In this document: piece after piece, positions 54,031 to 63,427 of the stretch
Layout: every line of letters begins with the position of its first letter
Position numbering within the stretch: the first letter of the stretch is position 1
NCBI RefSeq assembly: GCF_900155985.1
Contig: NZ_FTMA01000001.1
Coordinates: 1,302,001-1,366,000 of the forward strand
DNA: 64,000 bases
Source: Maribacter ulvicola
GTDB lineage: Bacteria > Bacteroidota > Bacteroidia > Flavobacteriales > Flavobacteriaceae
Direction: 5' to 3'
The notes under the pieces: model-generated
Seen by the model: only the letters and a program-made list of their open reading frames with translations
Databases searched by the model: none
What the model was told of the DNA's origin: nothing
Made by a program: the position numbers and the translations under genes

Positions 54031-54817
54031 TGGTTAGCCCAACGTAAAAGCCTTCACTGCCCCTTACATTGAAGACAGTATTGTCTTCAAAAATGAGGTA
54101 CTGACCTTTAATTCCTTTTAGCTTGCCTTCAAAAGAAGGGGTTTTAGTTAGGTTAAGGCTTTTGACCTTAGTTGGGTATTGCAATACGGGAAATTGCATC
54201 TCTGTCTCTGTGTTAGATTCTAAGAAATAGGTTAGGGCCTCCTCTGGTATATATTGTTTTAATTTATTACGCCATTCTTGTAGATTTTCATCTACAACAT
54301 TATTGGTAAGCATAGTGCGCCAATTGGTTTTGTCGCCTACGTGATCTTTAAGGGCAACTTCAGTGATACCTGCCAAATATCTATTGGGAACTTCTACAAT
54401 TTCAATAGCTTCATGCGCGCCTTGGTCAATCCACCGTGTTGGAATTTGTCCCTTTCTGGTAACGCCCACTTTTACATTGCTAGAGTTTGCCAAATAAACA
54501 ATGTGTGGTTGTAGTTGCACTTTTTTCTCGTAAGCCAGATCTCTATCTTCTTGGTCCAAATGTGCTTTGCTTAATTCTGGTCTCATGATCCAATCTCCAG
54601 CAGAAGGTATTTCAAAAAAACATGTTTTGCAAAACCCTTGTCTGTAAATAGGTCGGTCATTACCGCAATTTAGACATTGATGTTTTATGAACTCTATTTT
54701 TAGTGTTCTGTCCAGAACTTGATTTACATTTAAAAAATCAGATTCAAACAGCATATAATATTGAATAGGACTTCCTATTTCTGTCTGCATTTTTCTAAGT
54801 ACTCCCTCGTATTGCAT
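54023..54817 (-). CDS. DUF2797 protein with a Cys4 zinc site
   Basis: A 264-residue protein. A Cys4 cluster (C48, C51, C63, C66 in CLNCGNDRPIYRQGFCKTC) probably binds zinc. HIVYLANSSNVKVGVTRKGQIPTRWIDQGA follows, a stretch resembling GIY-YIG-like folds by pattern (YLANS...KVGVTR), but without enough evidence to assign an activity. Family function is unknown. Its stop lies 8 bases inside the AsmA-like gene. It is divergent from the GH3 gene. Length is typical for DUF2797. Confidence 0.88.
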   Translation of the reverse strand: MQYEGVLRKMQTEIGSPIQYYMLFESDFLNVNQVLDRTLKIEFIKHQCLNCGNDRPIYRQGFCKTCFFEIPSAGDWIMRPELSKAHLDQEDRDLAYEKKVQLQPHIVYLANSSNVKVGVTRKGQIPTRWIDQGAHEAIEIVEVPNRYLAGITEVALKDHVGDKTNWRTMLTNNVVDENLQEWRNKLKQYIPEEALTYFLESNTETEMQFPVLQYPTKVKSLNLTKTPSFEGKLKGIKGQYLIFEDNTVFNVRGSEGFYVGLTIN

Positions 54818-54896
54818 GTAAATTTGGCTTATTGAATTATCAATTTGAAAATGATAGTTAGATGCGCTATTTTTATCAACACAAAGATACCTATAA

Positions 54897-56411
54897 ATGC
54901 CAATTACCCTATTTAATTCAATTGCCTCTTGGTTACTTAAAAAACGATATCACCAGATAGAACTTTTTTTGAAATATCCAGATGAGGTTCAAGAAGAGGT
55001 TTTGTTGCAGTTACTTGAATTTGCAGAAGATACTGAGGTTGGTAGAACCTATGATTTTGAGTCTATTAAATCATACAATGATTTTAAAGAACGGCTACCT
55101 ATAGTTTCTTATGAAGAAATTCAACCCATCATAGAACGTACTAGAAGAGGTGAACAAAACCTATTTTGGCCAACCAAAGTTAAGTTGTTTGCTAAAAGTA
55201 GTGGTACAACAGATGCTAAAAGTAAATTTATACCGGTCAGTGGCGAAGCGTTAGAAGATTGCCATTATAAATCAAGTAAAGATTTGTTGTGTCTTTATTT
55301 AAATAACAATGAAAACTCACAACTATTTACCGGCAAGAGTTTGCGTTTAGGGGGTAGTAAAGAGCTCTATGAGGACAATGGTTCTTTATTTGGTGACCTG
55401 TCTGCTATTTTAATAGATAATATGCCATTATGGGCAGAGTATAGTAGTACACCAAGTAATAAGGTGTCATTAATGAGTGAATGGGAAAGTAAGCTTATGG
55501 CTATCATTCATGAAAGTGTTCAGGAGAATGTAACAAGTTTGGCCGGTGTGCCTTCTTGGATGTTAGTTTTAATGAATAAGGTACTTGAGGAAACTGGTAA
55601 AGAAAATCTTTTTCAAGTTTGGCAAAATTTAGAGGTTTACTTTCATGGAGGGGTTAGCTTTAACCCTTATAAAGAGCAGTACAAAAAGATCCTTCCGAGT
55701 AGTAATTTTAGGTACTATGAAATCTATAATGCTTCTGAAGGCTTCTTTGCTATACAAGATAGAAATGATGCCGATGATTTATTGTTGATGTTAGATTACG
55801 GGATTTTCTATGAGTTTATTCCAATGGATGTTTACGGTTCTTTGAAGGAAGAGGCACTACCGTTATGGGAAATTGAAGTGGATAAGAATTATGCCATAAT
55901 AATTACCACCAATTCGGGCTTATGGCGTTATAAAATTGGTGATACGGTACGTTTTACTTCTAAAAGTCCGTATAGGATTAAAGTTACAGGTCGTACTAAA
56001 CATCATATTAATGTTTTTGGAGAAGAGTTGATTATAGAGAATGCCGAGGAGGCTTTAAAAATAACTTGTGCAAAAACCAATGCTGAAATCATTGACTATA
56101 CGGCCGGCCCCGTTTTTATGATGGGTAAAGAAAAAGGAGCTCACGAGTGGATAATAGAGTTTAGAACTTTACCAAAGGATTTCAATGCATTTGTAGAGAT
56201 CTTTGATAACGCTTTAAAATCGCTCAACTCAGATTATGAAGCCAAGAGGCTTAATAATATCACATTGAATTCTCCAAGAGTTCATTGTGCACGTAAAAAC
56301 CTGTTTTACGATTGGTTAAAAAGGAATAACAAACTTGGGGGTCAACATAAAATTCCAAGGCTTTCTAATAAAAGAGACTATTTAGAAGAGCTTTTGCTAA
56401 TGAACAAGTAA
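54897..56411 (+). CDS. GH3-family acyl-adenylating enzyme
   Basis: A 504-residue member of the GH3 family, known from plant auxin and jasmonate amido synthetases and common but uncharacterised in Bacteroidota. ATP/AMP motifs are visible: SSGTTDAKSKFIPVS (101-115), the YEIYNASEGFF segment near 280 and VTGRTKHHINVFGEEL near 362. It probably adenylates an acid and joins it to an amine. Substrate unknown. The next gene is 253 bases downstream, so it is a single unit. Confidence 0.92.
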   Translation: MPITLFNSIASWLLKKRYHQIELFLKYPDEVQEEVLLQLLEFAEDTEVGRTYDFESIKSYNDFKERLPIVSYEEIQPIIERTRRGEQNLFWPTKVKLFAKSSGTTDAKSKFIPVSGEALEDCHYKSSKDLLCLYLNNNENSQLFTGKSLRLGGSKELYEDNGSLFGDLSAILIDNMPLWAEYSSTPSNKVSLMSEWESKLMAIIHESVQENVTSLAGVPSWMLVLMNKVLEETGKENLFQVWQNLEVYFHGGVSFNPYKEQYKKILPSSNFRYYEIYNASEGFFAIQDRNDADDLLLMLDYGIFYEFIPMDVYGSLKEEALPLWEIEVDKNYAIIITTNSGLWRYKIGDTVRFTSKSPYRIKVTGRTKHHINVFGEELIIENAEEALKITCAKTNAEIIDYTAGPVFMMGKEKGAHEWIIEFRTLPKDFNAFVEIFDNALKSLNSDYEAKRLNNITLNSPRVHCARKNLFYDWLKRNNKLGGQHKIPRLSNKRDYLEELLLMNK

Positions 56412-56664
56412 TTTGCTCTATACACACTAAATATTAACCTAATTACAATAAACTTTAATATTTACTGAATACATGCCATACATTTGTCTTGGTTAAGGGA
56501 GCTTTTGTGTAACACCTAAGATGTATTAATTTTTGTCTTTGTAATTATAGAAGGAAGGGACTACATCGATAATTTTAAGCGTGTAAACAATTAAATAGCT
56601 GTAAGTGAATTTATTATTTAAACTTGCTTTAGTATTACCTAACCAAACTATAAATACTATTATT

Positions 56665-57222
56665 ATGGCAGAGAAATTAATAATTGTTTCCGATATGTGG
56701 GGCGCTAAGAAAGGGTTGTGGATTACTTCATATTTAGGGTATTTACAACAGTATTTTGATATTACATTTTATGATAGCCAACAGCTTGCTAATCTAGATA
56801 TTCTAATCCAAACAGAGGAGAATGTACATAGCGCTTTTATAAACGGGGGAATTGATACGGCCGTATCTCATTTGCTGAAAAAAGAAACACAACCTTGTTA
56901 CTATTTAGCATTTAGTACTGGTGCATCAATTATTTGGGAAGCGGCCAAAAAAGGGTTACCGGTTAAATCATTGTACGGAGTGTCCCCTACTAGAATTCGA
57001 AAAAAGAATGAAAGACCAAGTGTTCCATTTCAATTAGTTTATGGTGCTAATGATAAATTTAGACCAAGTGAAGAATGGGCAGATAGGTTAGGTGTAGAAA
57101 TGGAAGTTGTACCTAATTATGGGCATACTTTATATACTGATGAGAAAATTATTCAAAAAGTATGTATGGATCTATTACAGGAAGTAACGCAAATTGCCCC
57201 ACAGATAAAAAAAGTGGTCTGA
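56665..57222 (+). CDS. Alpha/beta-hydrolase-like protein
   Basis: 185 residues from ATG 56665; the open frame reaches back to a TTG at 56605, but MAEKLIIVSDMWG is a normal hydrolase opening. The nucleophile site is YLAFSTGASIIW (S84), with the acid near D130 (VYGANDKF) and H154 (NYGHTLYTD). The nucleophile elbow is FSTGAS and lacks the first Gly of GxSxG. No signal peptide. Function unknown. It is followed by an unusually long palindromic terminator. Confidence 0.8.
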   Translation: MAEKLIIVSDMWGAKKGLWITSYLGYLQQYFDITFYDSQQLANLDILIQTEENVHSAFINGGIDTAVSHLLKKETQPCYYLAFSTGASIIWEAAKKGLPVKSLYGVSPTRIRKKNERPSVPFQLVYGANDKFRPSEEWADRLGVEMEVVPNYGHTLYTDEKIIQKVCMDLLQEVTQIAPQIKKVV

Positions 57223-57241
57223 AAATAATATAAGAGTACGT

Positions 57242-57285
57242 CATATAAAAAAAGCGAAGATTTAAATCTTCGCTTTTTTTATATG
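57242..57285. terminator. 44-bp perfect palindrome acting as bidirectional terminator
   Basis: Bases 57242-57263 are the exact reverse complement of 57264-57285. A GC-containing core (GCGAAG/CTTCGC) is flanked by seven A and seven T bases, so a hairpin with a T run forms in both directions between the hydrolase gene and clpX, which converge. Confidence 0.92.
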
Positions 57286-57303
57286 TTATATTTCGTAAAA
57301 ATA

Positions 57304-58539
57304 TTATGAAACCGCCTTTAGCTTTTTGATGGTATCGTAAGACAACATTTGTTCGGCATAAGGTTTTGTTACTTTAAAGTTGGTGTCACCTGAACTTGGC
57401 ATTTCAAACATTGCATCTGTAAAGATTGCTTCACAAAGAGATCTTAGCCCTCTTGCTCCAAGCTTGTATTCAATGGCTTTGTCTACAATATAGTCTAAAG
57501 CCTGATCTGTAATGCTGAATGTAATATCATCCATAGCAAACAGTTTTTCATATTGTTTAATGATCGCATTCTTAGGTTCGGTCAAGATAGCTCTTAAGGT
57601 CTTCTTGTCTAACGGATTCATATGGGTAAGGACTGGAAGCCTACCAATGATTTCGGGTATAAGTCCAAAATCTTTTAAATCTTTAGGTATAATATACTGC
57701 AATAAGTTATTATCATCTAAAAAGTTATCTGATTTTGAGGCACTATAACCTACCGCTTGCATGTTTAAACGCTTTGTTATTGCTCGTTCAATGCCATCAA
57801 AAGCTCCGCCTGCAATAAATAAGATGTTTTCTGTGTTTACTTCAATGAATTTTTGATCAGGGTGTTTTCTTCCTCCTTTAGGCGGAACATTTACAGAAGT
57901 GCCTTCCAGTAATTTTAAAAGCCCTTGTTGAACTCCTTCTCCAGATACATCTCTTGTAATTGAAGGGTTATCGCTCTTACGGGCAATTTTATCGATTTCA
58001 TCAATAAAAACAATGCCTCTTTCTGCTTTTTCTAGATTATAATCTGCCGCTTGTAAAAGGCGGGTAAGAATACTTTCTACATCTTCACCTACATAACCAG
58101 CTTCGGTCAATACGGTTGCGTCAACAATAGCTAATGGTACATTTAGTAACTTGGCAATAGTTTTTGCCATTAAGGTCTTACCTGTACCGGTTTGACCCAC
58201 CATTATGATGTTACTTTTTTGAATTTCTACATCATCTTCTTGAGAAGAAGGTTGTAGTAATCTTTTGTAGTGATTGTAAACTGCAACGGACATCACCTTT
58301 TTGGTACGTTCCTGTCCTATGATAAAAGTGTCTAAGAAATCTTTAATTTCTTGAGGCTTTTTCAAAACAAGTTCAGAAGAAAGGTCATTGGTCTTTGTCT
58401 GTTTTGATTCTTCGGCAACAATGCCGTGAGCTTGTTCAATACAACGGTCACATATATGTGCGTCCAAGCCAGCTATCAATAAATTTGTTTCAGGCTTTTT
58501 TCTACCGCAAAATGAACACTCTAAATTTTCCTTTGCCAT
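57304..58539 (-). CDS. clpX: ATP-dependent protease ATPase subunit ClpX
   Basis: A 411-residue AAA+ unfoldase that feeds substrates to ClpP. N-terminal zinc domain with C8, C11, C30 and C33; Walker A GQTGTGKT (115-122); Walker B FIDEID (178-183); the pore loop GYVGEDVES (148-156); a C-terminal domain with sensor-2 [10 protein letters not shown]. The IGF-type ClpP-contact loop is in the usual place. It follows clpP by 87 bases in the same direction. Convergent with the small hydrolase. Confidence 0.98.
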   Translation of the reverse strand: MAKENLECSFCGRKKPETNLLIAGLDAHICDRCIEQAHGIVAEESKQTKTNDLSSELVLKKPQEIKDFLDTFIIGQERTKKVMSVAVYNHYKRLLQPSSQEDDVEIQKSNIIMVGQTGTGKTLMAKTIAKLLNVPLAIVDATVLTEAGYVGEDVESILTRLLQAADYNLEKAERGIVFIDEIDKIARKSDNPSITRDVSGEGVQQGLLKLLEGTSVNVPPKGGRKHPDQKFIEVNTENILFIAGGAFDGIERAITKRLNMQAVGYSASKSDNFLDDNNLLQYIIPKDLKDFGLIPEIIGRLPVLTHMNPLDKKTLRAILTEPKNAIIKQYEKLFAMDDITFSITDQALDYIVDKAIEYKLGARGLRSLCEAIFTDAMFEMPSSGDTNFKVTKPYAEQMLSYDTIKKLKAVS

Positions 58540-58626
58540 TATCTATCTTCTCTATTCTATTCCTTAACGATCAAAAATCGTTTTTGGTTTAAAAATCATT
58601 TATTTCTTTGATTCCATCAGTCGGAA

Positions 58627-59307
58627 TTATTTCTTCTCCCTTACCAAAATTTCATCAATCATACCGTATTTAAGTGCTTCGTCTGCCTTCATCCAGTAGT
58701 CACGGTCACTATCATCACGTACTTTTTCTATATCACTGCCAGAATGTTCTGCTATGATCTGGTATAATTCGTCTTTTAACTTTAAGATCTCTCTAGCTGT
58801 AATTTCAATATCACTTGCTTGACCTTGAGCACCACCCATGGGTTGGTGTATCATAACACGGGAGTGTTGTAATCCACTTCGTTTTCCTTTTTCACCTGCA
58901 CATAAAAGAACAGCTCCCATAGAGGCGGCCATACCTGTACAGATAGTGGCAACATCAGGGGTAATAAACTGCATGGTATCATAAATACCTAAACCTGCAT
59001 ATACGCTACCACCTGGTGAGTTGATGTAAATTTGAATATCTTTTTTAGCATCAACACTAGCTAAAAATAATAATTGTGCTTGTATGATGTTGGCTACTTG
59101 GTCATTGATGCCGGTACCCATAAAAATGATGCGGTCCATCATTAAACGTGAATAAACGTCCATGGCAACGATATTCATAGAGCGCTCTTCAATTATGTTC
59201 GGCGTCATGTTCGTTGGGTACATGCTGCTCATTATAGAATCATAATATGTGCTGCTAATACCTTGGTCGTTTATAGCGAAATTCTTGAATTCTTTTCCGT
59301 AATCCAT
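58627..59307 (-). CDS. clpP: ATP-dependent Clp protease proteolytic subunit
   Basis: A 226-residue serine protease. The catalytic triad is S129 (GMAASMGAVLL), H154 (VMIHQPMGG) and D203 (DRDYWMK). The N-terminal ~35 residues before the mature core are longer than in E. coli ClpP and probably removed. ClpP forms a double-ring chamber with ClpX. Upstream trigger factor and downstream clpX give the common tig-clpP-clpX order, but a terminator sits before clpP. Confidence 0.98.
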   Translation of the reverse strand: MDYGKEFKNFAINDQGISSTYYDSIMSSMYPTNMTPNIIEERSMNIVAMDVYSRLMMDRIIFMGTGINDQVANIIQAQLLFLASVDAKKDIQIYINSPGGSVYAGLGIYDTMQFITPDVATICTGMAASMGAVLLCAGEKGKRSGLQHSRVMIHQPMGGAQGQASDIEITAREILKLKDELYQIIAEHSGSDIEKVRDDSDRDYWMKADEALKYGMIDEILVREKK

Positions 59308-59332
59308 AAATTGTATGTCTATTTTTTAGAGT

Positions 59333-59366
59333 AAAAAAAGGTGCCGAAAATTTCATTTCCGGCACC
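59333..59366 (-). terminator. Terminator or attenuator between tig and clpP
   Basis: Minus-strand stem GGTGCCG (59366-59360 side) / CGGCACC (59346-59340 side), with A/T pairs in part of the 13-base loop, then seven T bases. It stops the tig transcript, at least partly; clpP would then need its own promoter or read-through. Confidence 0.8.
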
Positions 59367-59394
59367 GTAAAGATACTTAATTTATTGTTGGAAT

Positions 59395-60717
59395 TTATCC
59401 GTAAACTTCTTTCACGAAATTTTCATAGGTAACTTCCTTTGTCTTAAGGTTTGCCTTTTCTTTGTAAAGATTCAATAATTTCTGACTCATCAACTGTTCA
59501 GATAGTCTTTTTACTTCATCTTGGTTGCCAAGTACACGTGCTGCAATGGTATCCAATTCTTCTTCTTTTGGATCCATCTGTCCAAATTGAGCCATTTGAG
59601 AACGGATAAATCCTTTAGAGAATTCTTTCAATTCATCAAACTGAACTTGTAGTTCATTATCCTTTATTATCTTACCTTCAATAAGTTGGTAGCGTAATCC
59701 TTTTTCAGATTTTCCAAACTCTTCAACAGCCTGCTCTTCAGACAATGGCTCTTCACCGGTCATTTGAATCCACTTTGTCAAGAACCCGGTTGGTAACTCA
59801 AATTTTGTATTATCAATGAAATATTCGGTAACGTCGTTCAATAGCTTTTGATCCGATTGTTGCTCAAATTGTTTTTCAGAATCTTCTTTGATACGCTCTT
59901 TTAATTCCTTCTCAGTTTTTACGCTGTCTGGACCAAAAAGCTTATCAAATAATTCTTGATTTAATTCAGCGGCCTCTCTTTCGTTAATTTCAGAAATAGT
60001 GAAAGTAACTTCAGTATCCAATGCTTCGGCTTTTTGTTTATCAATGCCTAAAGCGCTTGATAGCATGTGATCTTCATTGAATAAACCTTTTGTTTTCAAG
60101 GTAACTACATCGCCAACTTTTTTGCCATTTAAAGCATCTAAAGCCTTTTTGCTTTTTAACTTATCAGTCTCAAGCATAGTTTTGTTGTCTATTTCTTCAG
60201 CTTCATTAGTGAAAGTTCCACTTACTTCATCATTCTTGCTAACAACATCTTTACTTACAAGTTTACCGTATTGCTTTTGAATACGTTCTACTTGTTCGTC
60301 GATCATTTTTTCATCGGCAACAATTTTATATTGGGTAATCGCTTTTTTAGTTTTTAAGGAAACTTCAAAGTCAGGAGCTAATCCTAGTTCAAACTCAAAG
60401 GCCAATTCATCTTGATCCCAGTCAAAATTATCTTGTTGTTTTGGTAATGGGTTGCCTAAAACGTCTAGCTTTTCTTCTGTTAGGTATTTATTAAGATTGT
60501 CTTGCAACAATTTATTTACTTCGTCAACCAATACAGCTTTGCCATATTGCTTTTTTATAAGGCCCATAGGAACTTGGCCTTTTCTAAAACCAGGAATATT
60601 AGCTTGCTTCTTATAATCCTTTAAAACGGTGTCTACCTTGTCTTGGTAATCTTCTTTTGTGATAGCAACTTTAACTACTGCATTTAAATCGTCTATCTGC
60701 TCTTTCGTAATATTCAT
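59395..60717 (-). CDS. tig: Trigger factor, ribosome-associated chaperone
   Basis: 440 residues with the three-domain plan: N-terminal ribosome-binding domain (about 1-120, with the signature NIPGFRKGQVP), a divergent middle FKBP-type domain (about 145-240), and a C-terminal helical chaperone domain. It binds nascent chains at the ribosome exit; prolyl isomerase activity may be low given the divergent middle domain. It has its own promoter and terminator, and is first in the tig-clpP-clpX order. Confidence 0.94.
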   Translation of the reverse strand: MNITKEQIDDLNAVVKVAITKEDYQDKVDTVLKDYKKQANIPGFRKGQVPMGLIKKQYGKAVLVDEVNKLLQDNLNKYLTEEKLDVLGNPLPKQQDNFDWDQDELAFEFELGLAPDFEVSLKTKKAITQYKIVADEKMIDEQVERIQKQYGKLVSKDVVSKNDEVSGTFTNEAEEIDNKTMLETDKLKSKKALDALNGKKVGDVVTLKTKGLFNEDHMLSSALGIDKQKAEALDTEVTFTISEINEREAAELNQELFDKLFGPDSVKTEKELKERIKEDSEKQFEQQSDQKLLNDVTEYFIDNTKFELPTGFLTKWIQMTGEEPLSEEQAVEEFGKSEKGLRYQLIEGKIIKDNELQVQFDELKEFSKGFIRSQMAQFGQMDPKEEELDTIAARVLGNQDEVKRLSEQLMSQKLLNLYKEKANLKTKEVTYENFVKEVYG

Positions 60718-60752
60718 TCCTTAATATCTATTTGCATGTGTAAAATGGGATG

Positions 60753-60783
60753 CAAAAATACTACATTTTGTAAAGTCAACCAA
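60753..60783 (-). promoter_or_regulatory. Promoter of tig (minus strand)
   Basis: TATTTTTG (60753-60760, minus) is a TAnnTTTG -7 box with TTG (60781-60783) 20 bases upstream. It lies about 35 bases before the tig start. Confidence 0.6.
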
Positions 60784-60817
60784 TTTTTTAAAGTATTGAA
60801 TTTCAAATCACAAGCAA

Positions 60818-61165
60818 CTATGACTTGTCGTCTTTTAACAGTGTAAAAAAGATTGATTGTAAAAATGATAGCAAGAGGCTAAAAATCAATGCCCACCAAA
60901 TATTTCCAACGGCAAACCCGTCAATAAGTTTATCTGCTAATAAAATAATAATCGCATTAATGATTAAAAGAAAAAGACCAAAGGTGATTACGGTTACAGG
61001 TAGTGTTAGAATTACCAAAATAGGCTTTACTAATAGGTTTAAGATGCTTAAAACTACTGCTACGACTATAGCAGTAATAAAGCTGTTAACTGTCACAGTT
61101 GGTAGTATGTTGGCTAAAATAACAACGGCAACGGCACTTAATAGAATTCTTAAAATTAGTTTCAT
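60818..61165 (-). CDS. Small membrane protein of the phage-holin 4/YvlD-like family
   Basis: A 115-residue protein with four membrane segments, including ILANILPTVTVNSFITAIVVA and LLVKPILVILTLPVTVITFGLFLLIINAIIILLADKLI. This is the 'phage_holin_4_2' (YvlD-like) family, a widespread chromosomal protein without demonstrated holin activity in this context. There are no phage genes near. The same-strand neighbour upstream is the esterase gene, whose stop is 25 bases before this start. Confidence 0.88.
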   Translation of the reverse strand: MKLILRILLSAVAVVILANILPTVTVNSFITAIVVAVVLSILNLLVKPILVILTLPVTVITFGLFLLIINAIIILLADKLIDGFAVGNIWWALIFSLLLSFLQSIFFTLLKDDKS

Positions 61166-61190
61166 AGCTTATGGTATTATGTGATTATAA

Positions 61191-61967
61191 TTATTCTTGA
61201 TTTAAAAAGGTAATTGATTTTTTAAAGAACTGTTCGGGGTTTTCAGCATGTAACCAGTGTCCTGCATTGTCAATAGTTTCAACTGTTGCCTTGGGGAAAT
61301 GACGTTGTATGATGCTGAAATCATTGTTGGTTACATATTCAGATTTATCCCCTCTTAAGAATAAGGTGTGACCATCAAAACTATCTGTACTGTTGATGTT
61401 GTCACCAATTTCTTCCATCTTTTCGCTCAGTACTTCCAAGTTAAATTTAAAGCATAATTTTTTGTCTTCATTTCTATGTAGGTTTTTTAATAGAAATTGT
61501 CTGATGCCCGGGTTAGAAAGATGTTTTTTTAATTGTTCGTCGGCGTCTTTTCTAGATTTTAAATTGGTGGTGTCTATGGCATTTAAGCCATTAATAATCT
61601 CTTGATGATGTGGTGGGTAATACTTTGGCGCAATGTCCGCTATAATTAATTTATTAACCCGTTCTGGGTAAGTGCATGCGAATTGCATGGCAGTCTTGCC
61701 GCCCATAGAATGTCCAATTAAGGCAGTGTTTTTTATGTTATGTTCATCTAAATAATTTAGAAAATCATTAGCAAGAATGTCATAGTTGAAATCTGGTGAA
61801 TGAAAACTTTTGCCATGATTTCTTTGGTCGATAAGGTGTACACAGAATCCGTTTTCTGCGTATTGTGTACCTATTGTTTTCCAATTGTCAAGCATGCCTA
61901 GAAATCCGTGTAGAATACATAAAGGCTTACCTTCTCCTAAAATTACCGAATGTAATATCTGTTTCAT
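61191..61967 (-). CDS. Alpha/beta-fold hydrolase (YbfF-like esterase)
   Basis: A 258-residue cytosolic hydrolase. Oxyanion motif [10 protein letters not shown] (about 20-29), DQRNHGKS (about 47-54), nucleophile S87 in GHSMGG, acid in [11 protein letters not shown] and His in [15 protein letters not shown]. The pattern matches the YbfF/acyl-esterase group. Substrate unknown. Its start overlaps the pdxJ stop by 4 bases (ATGA), so the two are co-transcribed. Confidence 0.92.
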   Translation of the reverse strand: MKQILHSVILGEGKPLCILHGFLGMLDNWKTIGTQYAENGFCVHLIDQRNHGKSFHSPDFNYDILANDFLNYLDEHNIKNTALIGHSMGGKTAMQFACTYPERVNKLIIADIAPKYYPPHHQEIINGLNAIDTTNLKSRKDADEQLKKHLSNPGIRQFLLKNLHRNEDKKLCFKFNLEVLSEKMEEIGDNINSTDSFDGHTLFLRGDKSEYVTNNDFSIIQRHFPKATVETIDNAGHWLHAENPEQFFKKSITFLNQE

Positions 61968-62677
61968 TTTAATCTCTGTAAGTACATGTTAACTACATTG
62001 TCAAGTCCTAAGTATAGCGCTTCGCTAATAAGCGCATGACCTATAGATACTTCTAGTAAGTTAGGTATATTTTTAGCGAAATATTCAATATTGTCCAAAC
62101 TTAGGTCGTGACCTGCATTAATGCCAATGCCTAATTCGTTGGCGCGTTTGGCAGCTTCAATAAATGGTTTTATCGCAGTTTCTTTATCTTTTGCGTAATC
62201 TGTAGCGTAACTTTCTGTGTATAATTCTATTCTATCTGTACCTACCGCTTTGGCTCCATCAATCATTTTTGGGTCTGGGTCAACAAAAATTGACGTACGA
62301 ATACCGGCATCCTTAAAGGTTTTAATGACATCGGTTAAGAAGTCTTTGTTTGTAACGGTGTCCCAACCGGCATTAGAGGTGATAGCATCTACGGAGTCAG
62401 GTACCAGGGTTACTTGTTCTGGTTTCACTTCAAGAACCAATGCAATGAATTTGGGAACCGGGTTGCCTTCTATATTAAATTCTGTGGTTACCATCTTTTT
62501 TAAATCTCGTGCATCTTGGTACCTAATATGACGTTCGTCTGGTCGTGGATGAATGGTGATCCCTTGAGCACCAAAATCTTCTAAGTCTCTAGAAACCTTA
62601 AGTAAATCAGGTACATTTCCACCACGGGCATTTCTAAGGGTTGCAATTTTATTTACGTTAACACTAAGCTTTGTCAT
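61964..62677 (-). CDS. pdxJ: Pyridoxine 5'-phosphate synthase
   Basis: A 237-residue TIM-barrel enzyme that condenses 3-amino-2-oxopropyl phosphate with deoxyxylulose phosphate to give pyridoxine 5'-phosphate. Diagnostic segments: [79 protein letters not shown] and [11 protein letters not shown]. Length is normal. It is divergent from the CBS gene. pdxA is not in the window. Confidence 0.98.
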   Translation of the reverse strand: MTKLSVNVNKIATLRNARGGNVPDLLKVSRDLEDFGAQGITIHPRPDERHIRYQDARDLKKMVTTEFNIEGNPVPKFIALVLEVKPEQVTLVPDSVDAITSNAGWDTVTNKDFLTDVIKTFKDAGIRTSIFVDPDPKMIDGAKAVGTDRIELYTESYATDYAKDKETAIKPFIEAAKRANELGIGINAGHDLSLDNIEYFAKNIPNLLEVSIGHALISEALYLGLDNVVNMYLQRLK

Positions 62678-62704
62678 TATGTCTTATTTACCTTTTAAGA
62701 GCAT

Positions 62705-62712
62705 CAAAAATA
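62705..62712 (-). promoter_or_regulatory. -7 box before pdxJ (minus strand)
   Basis: TATTTTTG on the minus strand fits TAnnTTTG, 27 bases before the pdxJ start. No clear TTG is found at the usual distance, so it is weak. Confidence 0.35.
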
Positions 62713-62769
62713 CAAATAAGGCACGCCTTTTGATATTATTAATTGTTATTTTGCGTTATATATAGGTGT

Positions 62770-63426
62770 ATGAATATTCAAGAACATATCATTACGAGCT
62801 TACCGACATTCGATATTAACGATGCCGCTGAAAAAGTGTTGGCTTTTTTTCATGACACTACTTATTCCCATATCGCTATTTTGGAGGATGGTAGATTTTT
62901 AGGGCTTTTTTCTGAGATTGATGCTGATGGGTTGATTAAAGGTTCTAGTGTTGAGGGGTTTAGGTATGATCTTCAAAGTTTTTTTGCGCGTAGAGATACC
63001 AATTGGTTAGATGTATTGGAGGTTTTTGCACGTAATGAAGCTAATTTGCTTCCGGTTCTTAACGAGAAAGAGGAAGTGACCGGTTATTATTGTTTAACTG
63101 ATGTTGTAGCTGAATTTATAGATACACCGTTTTTTACCGATCCCGGTAGTATTCTGGTTGTGGCAAAGGGTGTTAAAGATTATTCCTTTAGTGAGATCGC
63201 GCAAATTGTTGAAAGTAATAACGCAAAATTGTTTGGTGGTTTTATAACCGACACTCAAAATGACGTTATTCAAGTAACCTTAAAAATCACTGCTAATAAC
63301 TATAATAAGGTAGTGCAGACTTTTAGACGTTATAATTACCATATTATATTTGGTAATAGTGATGATGAATTTTTAGAAGATTTAAAAAACAGATCAGATT
63401 ACTTAGATAAATATCTTAATGTATAA
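62770..63426 (+). CDS. Two-CBS-domain protein beside nadK
   Basis: 218 residues from ATG 62770; the open frame starts at 62743, but MNIQEHIITSLPTFDINDAA is the likely true start. Two CBS domains (about 8-60 and 72-122) form a module that binds adenine nucleotides in other proteins. A C-terminal region (about 128-218) with repeated alternating strands (VAKGVKDYSFSEIAQIV, FGGFITDTQNDVIQVTLKI) looks ACT-like. The catalytic partner is unknown. It is 1 base before nadK, so a link to NAD kinase is plausible, but unproven. Confidence 0.88.
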   Translation: MNIQEHIITSLPTFDINDAAEKVLAFFHDTTYSHIAILEDGRFLGLFSEIDADGLIKGSSVEGFRYDLQSFFARRDTNWLDVLEVFARNEANLLPVLNEKEEVTGYYCLTDVVAEFIDTPFFTDPGSILVVAKGVKDYSFSEIAQIVESNNAKLFGGFITDTQNDVIQVTLKITANNYNKVVQTFRRYNYHIIFGNSDDEFLEDLKNRSDYLDKYLNV

Positions 63427-63427
63427 T

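Noticed and set aside
60818..61165. Phage holin family gene as a sign of a prophage
   Set aside because: The family is common on chromosomes and no phage gene is near.
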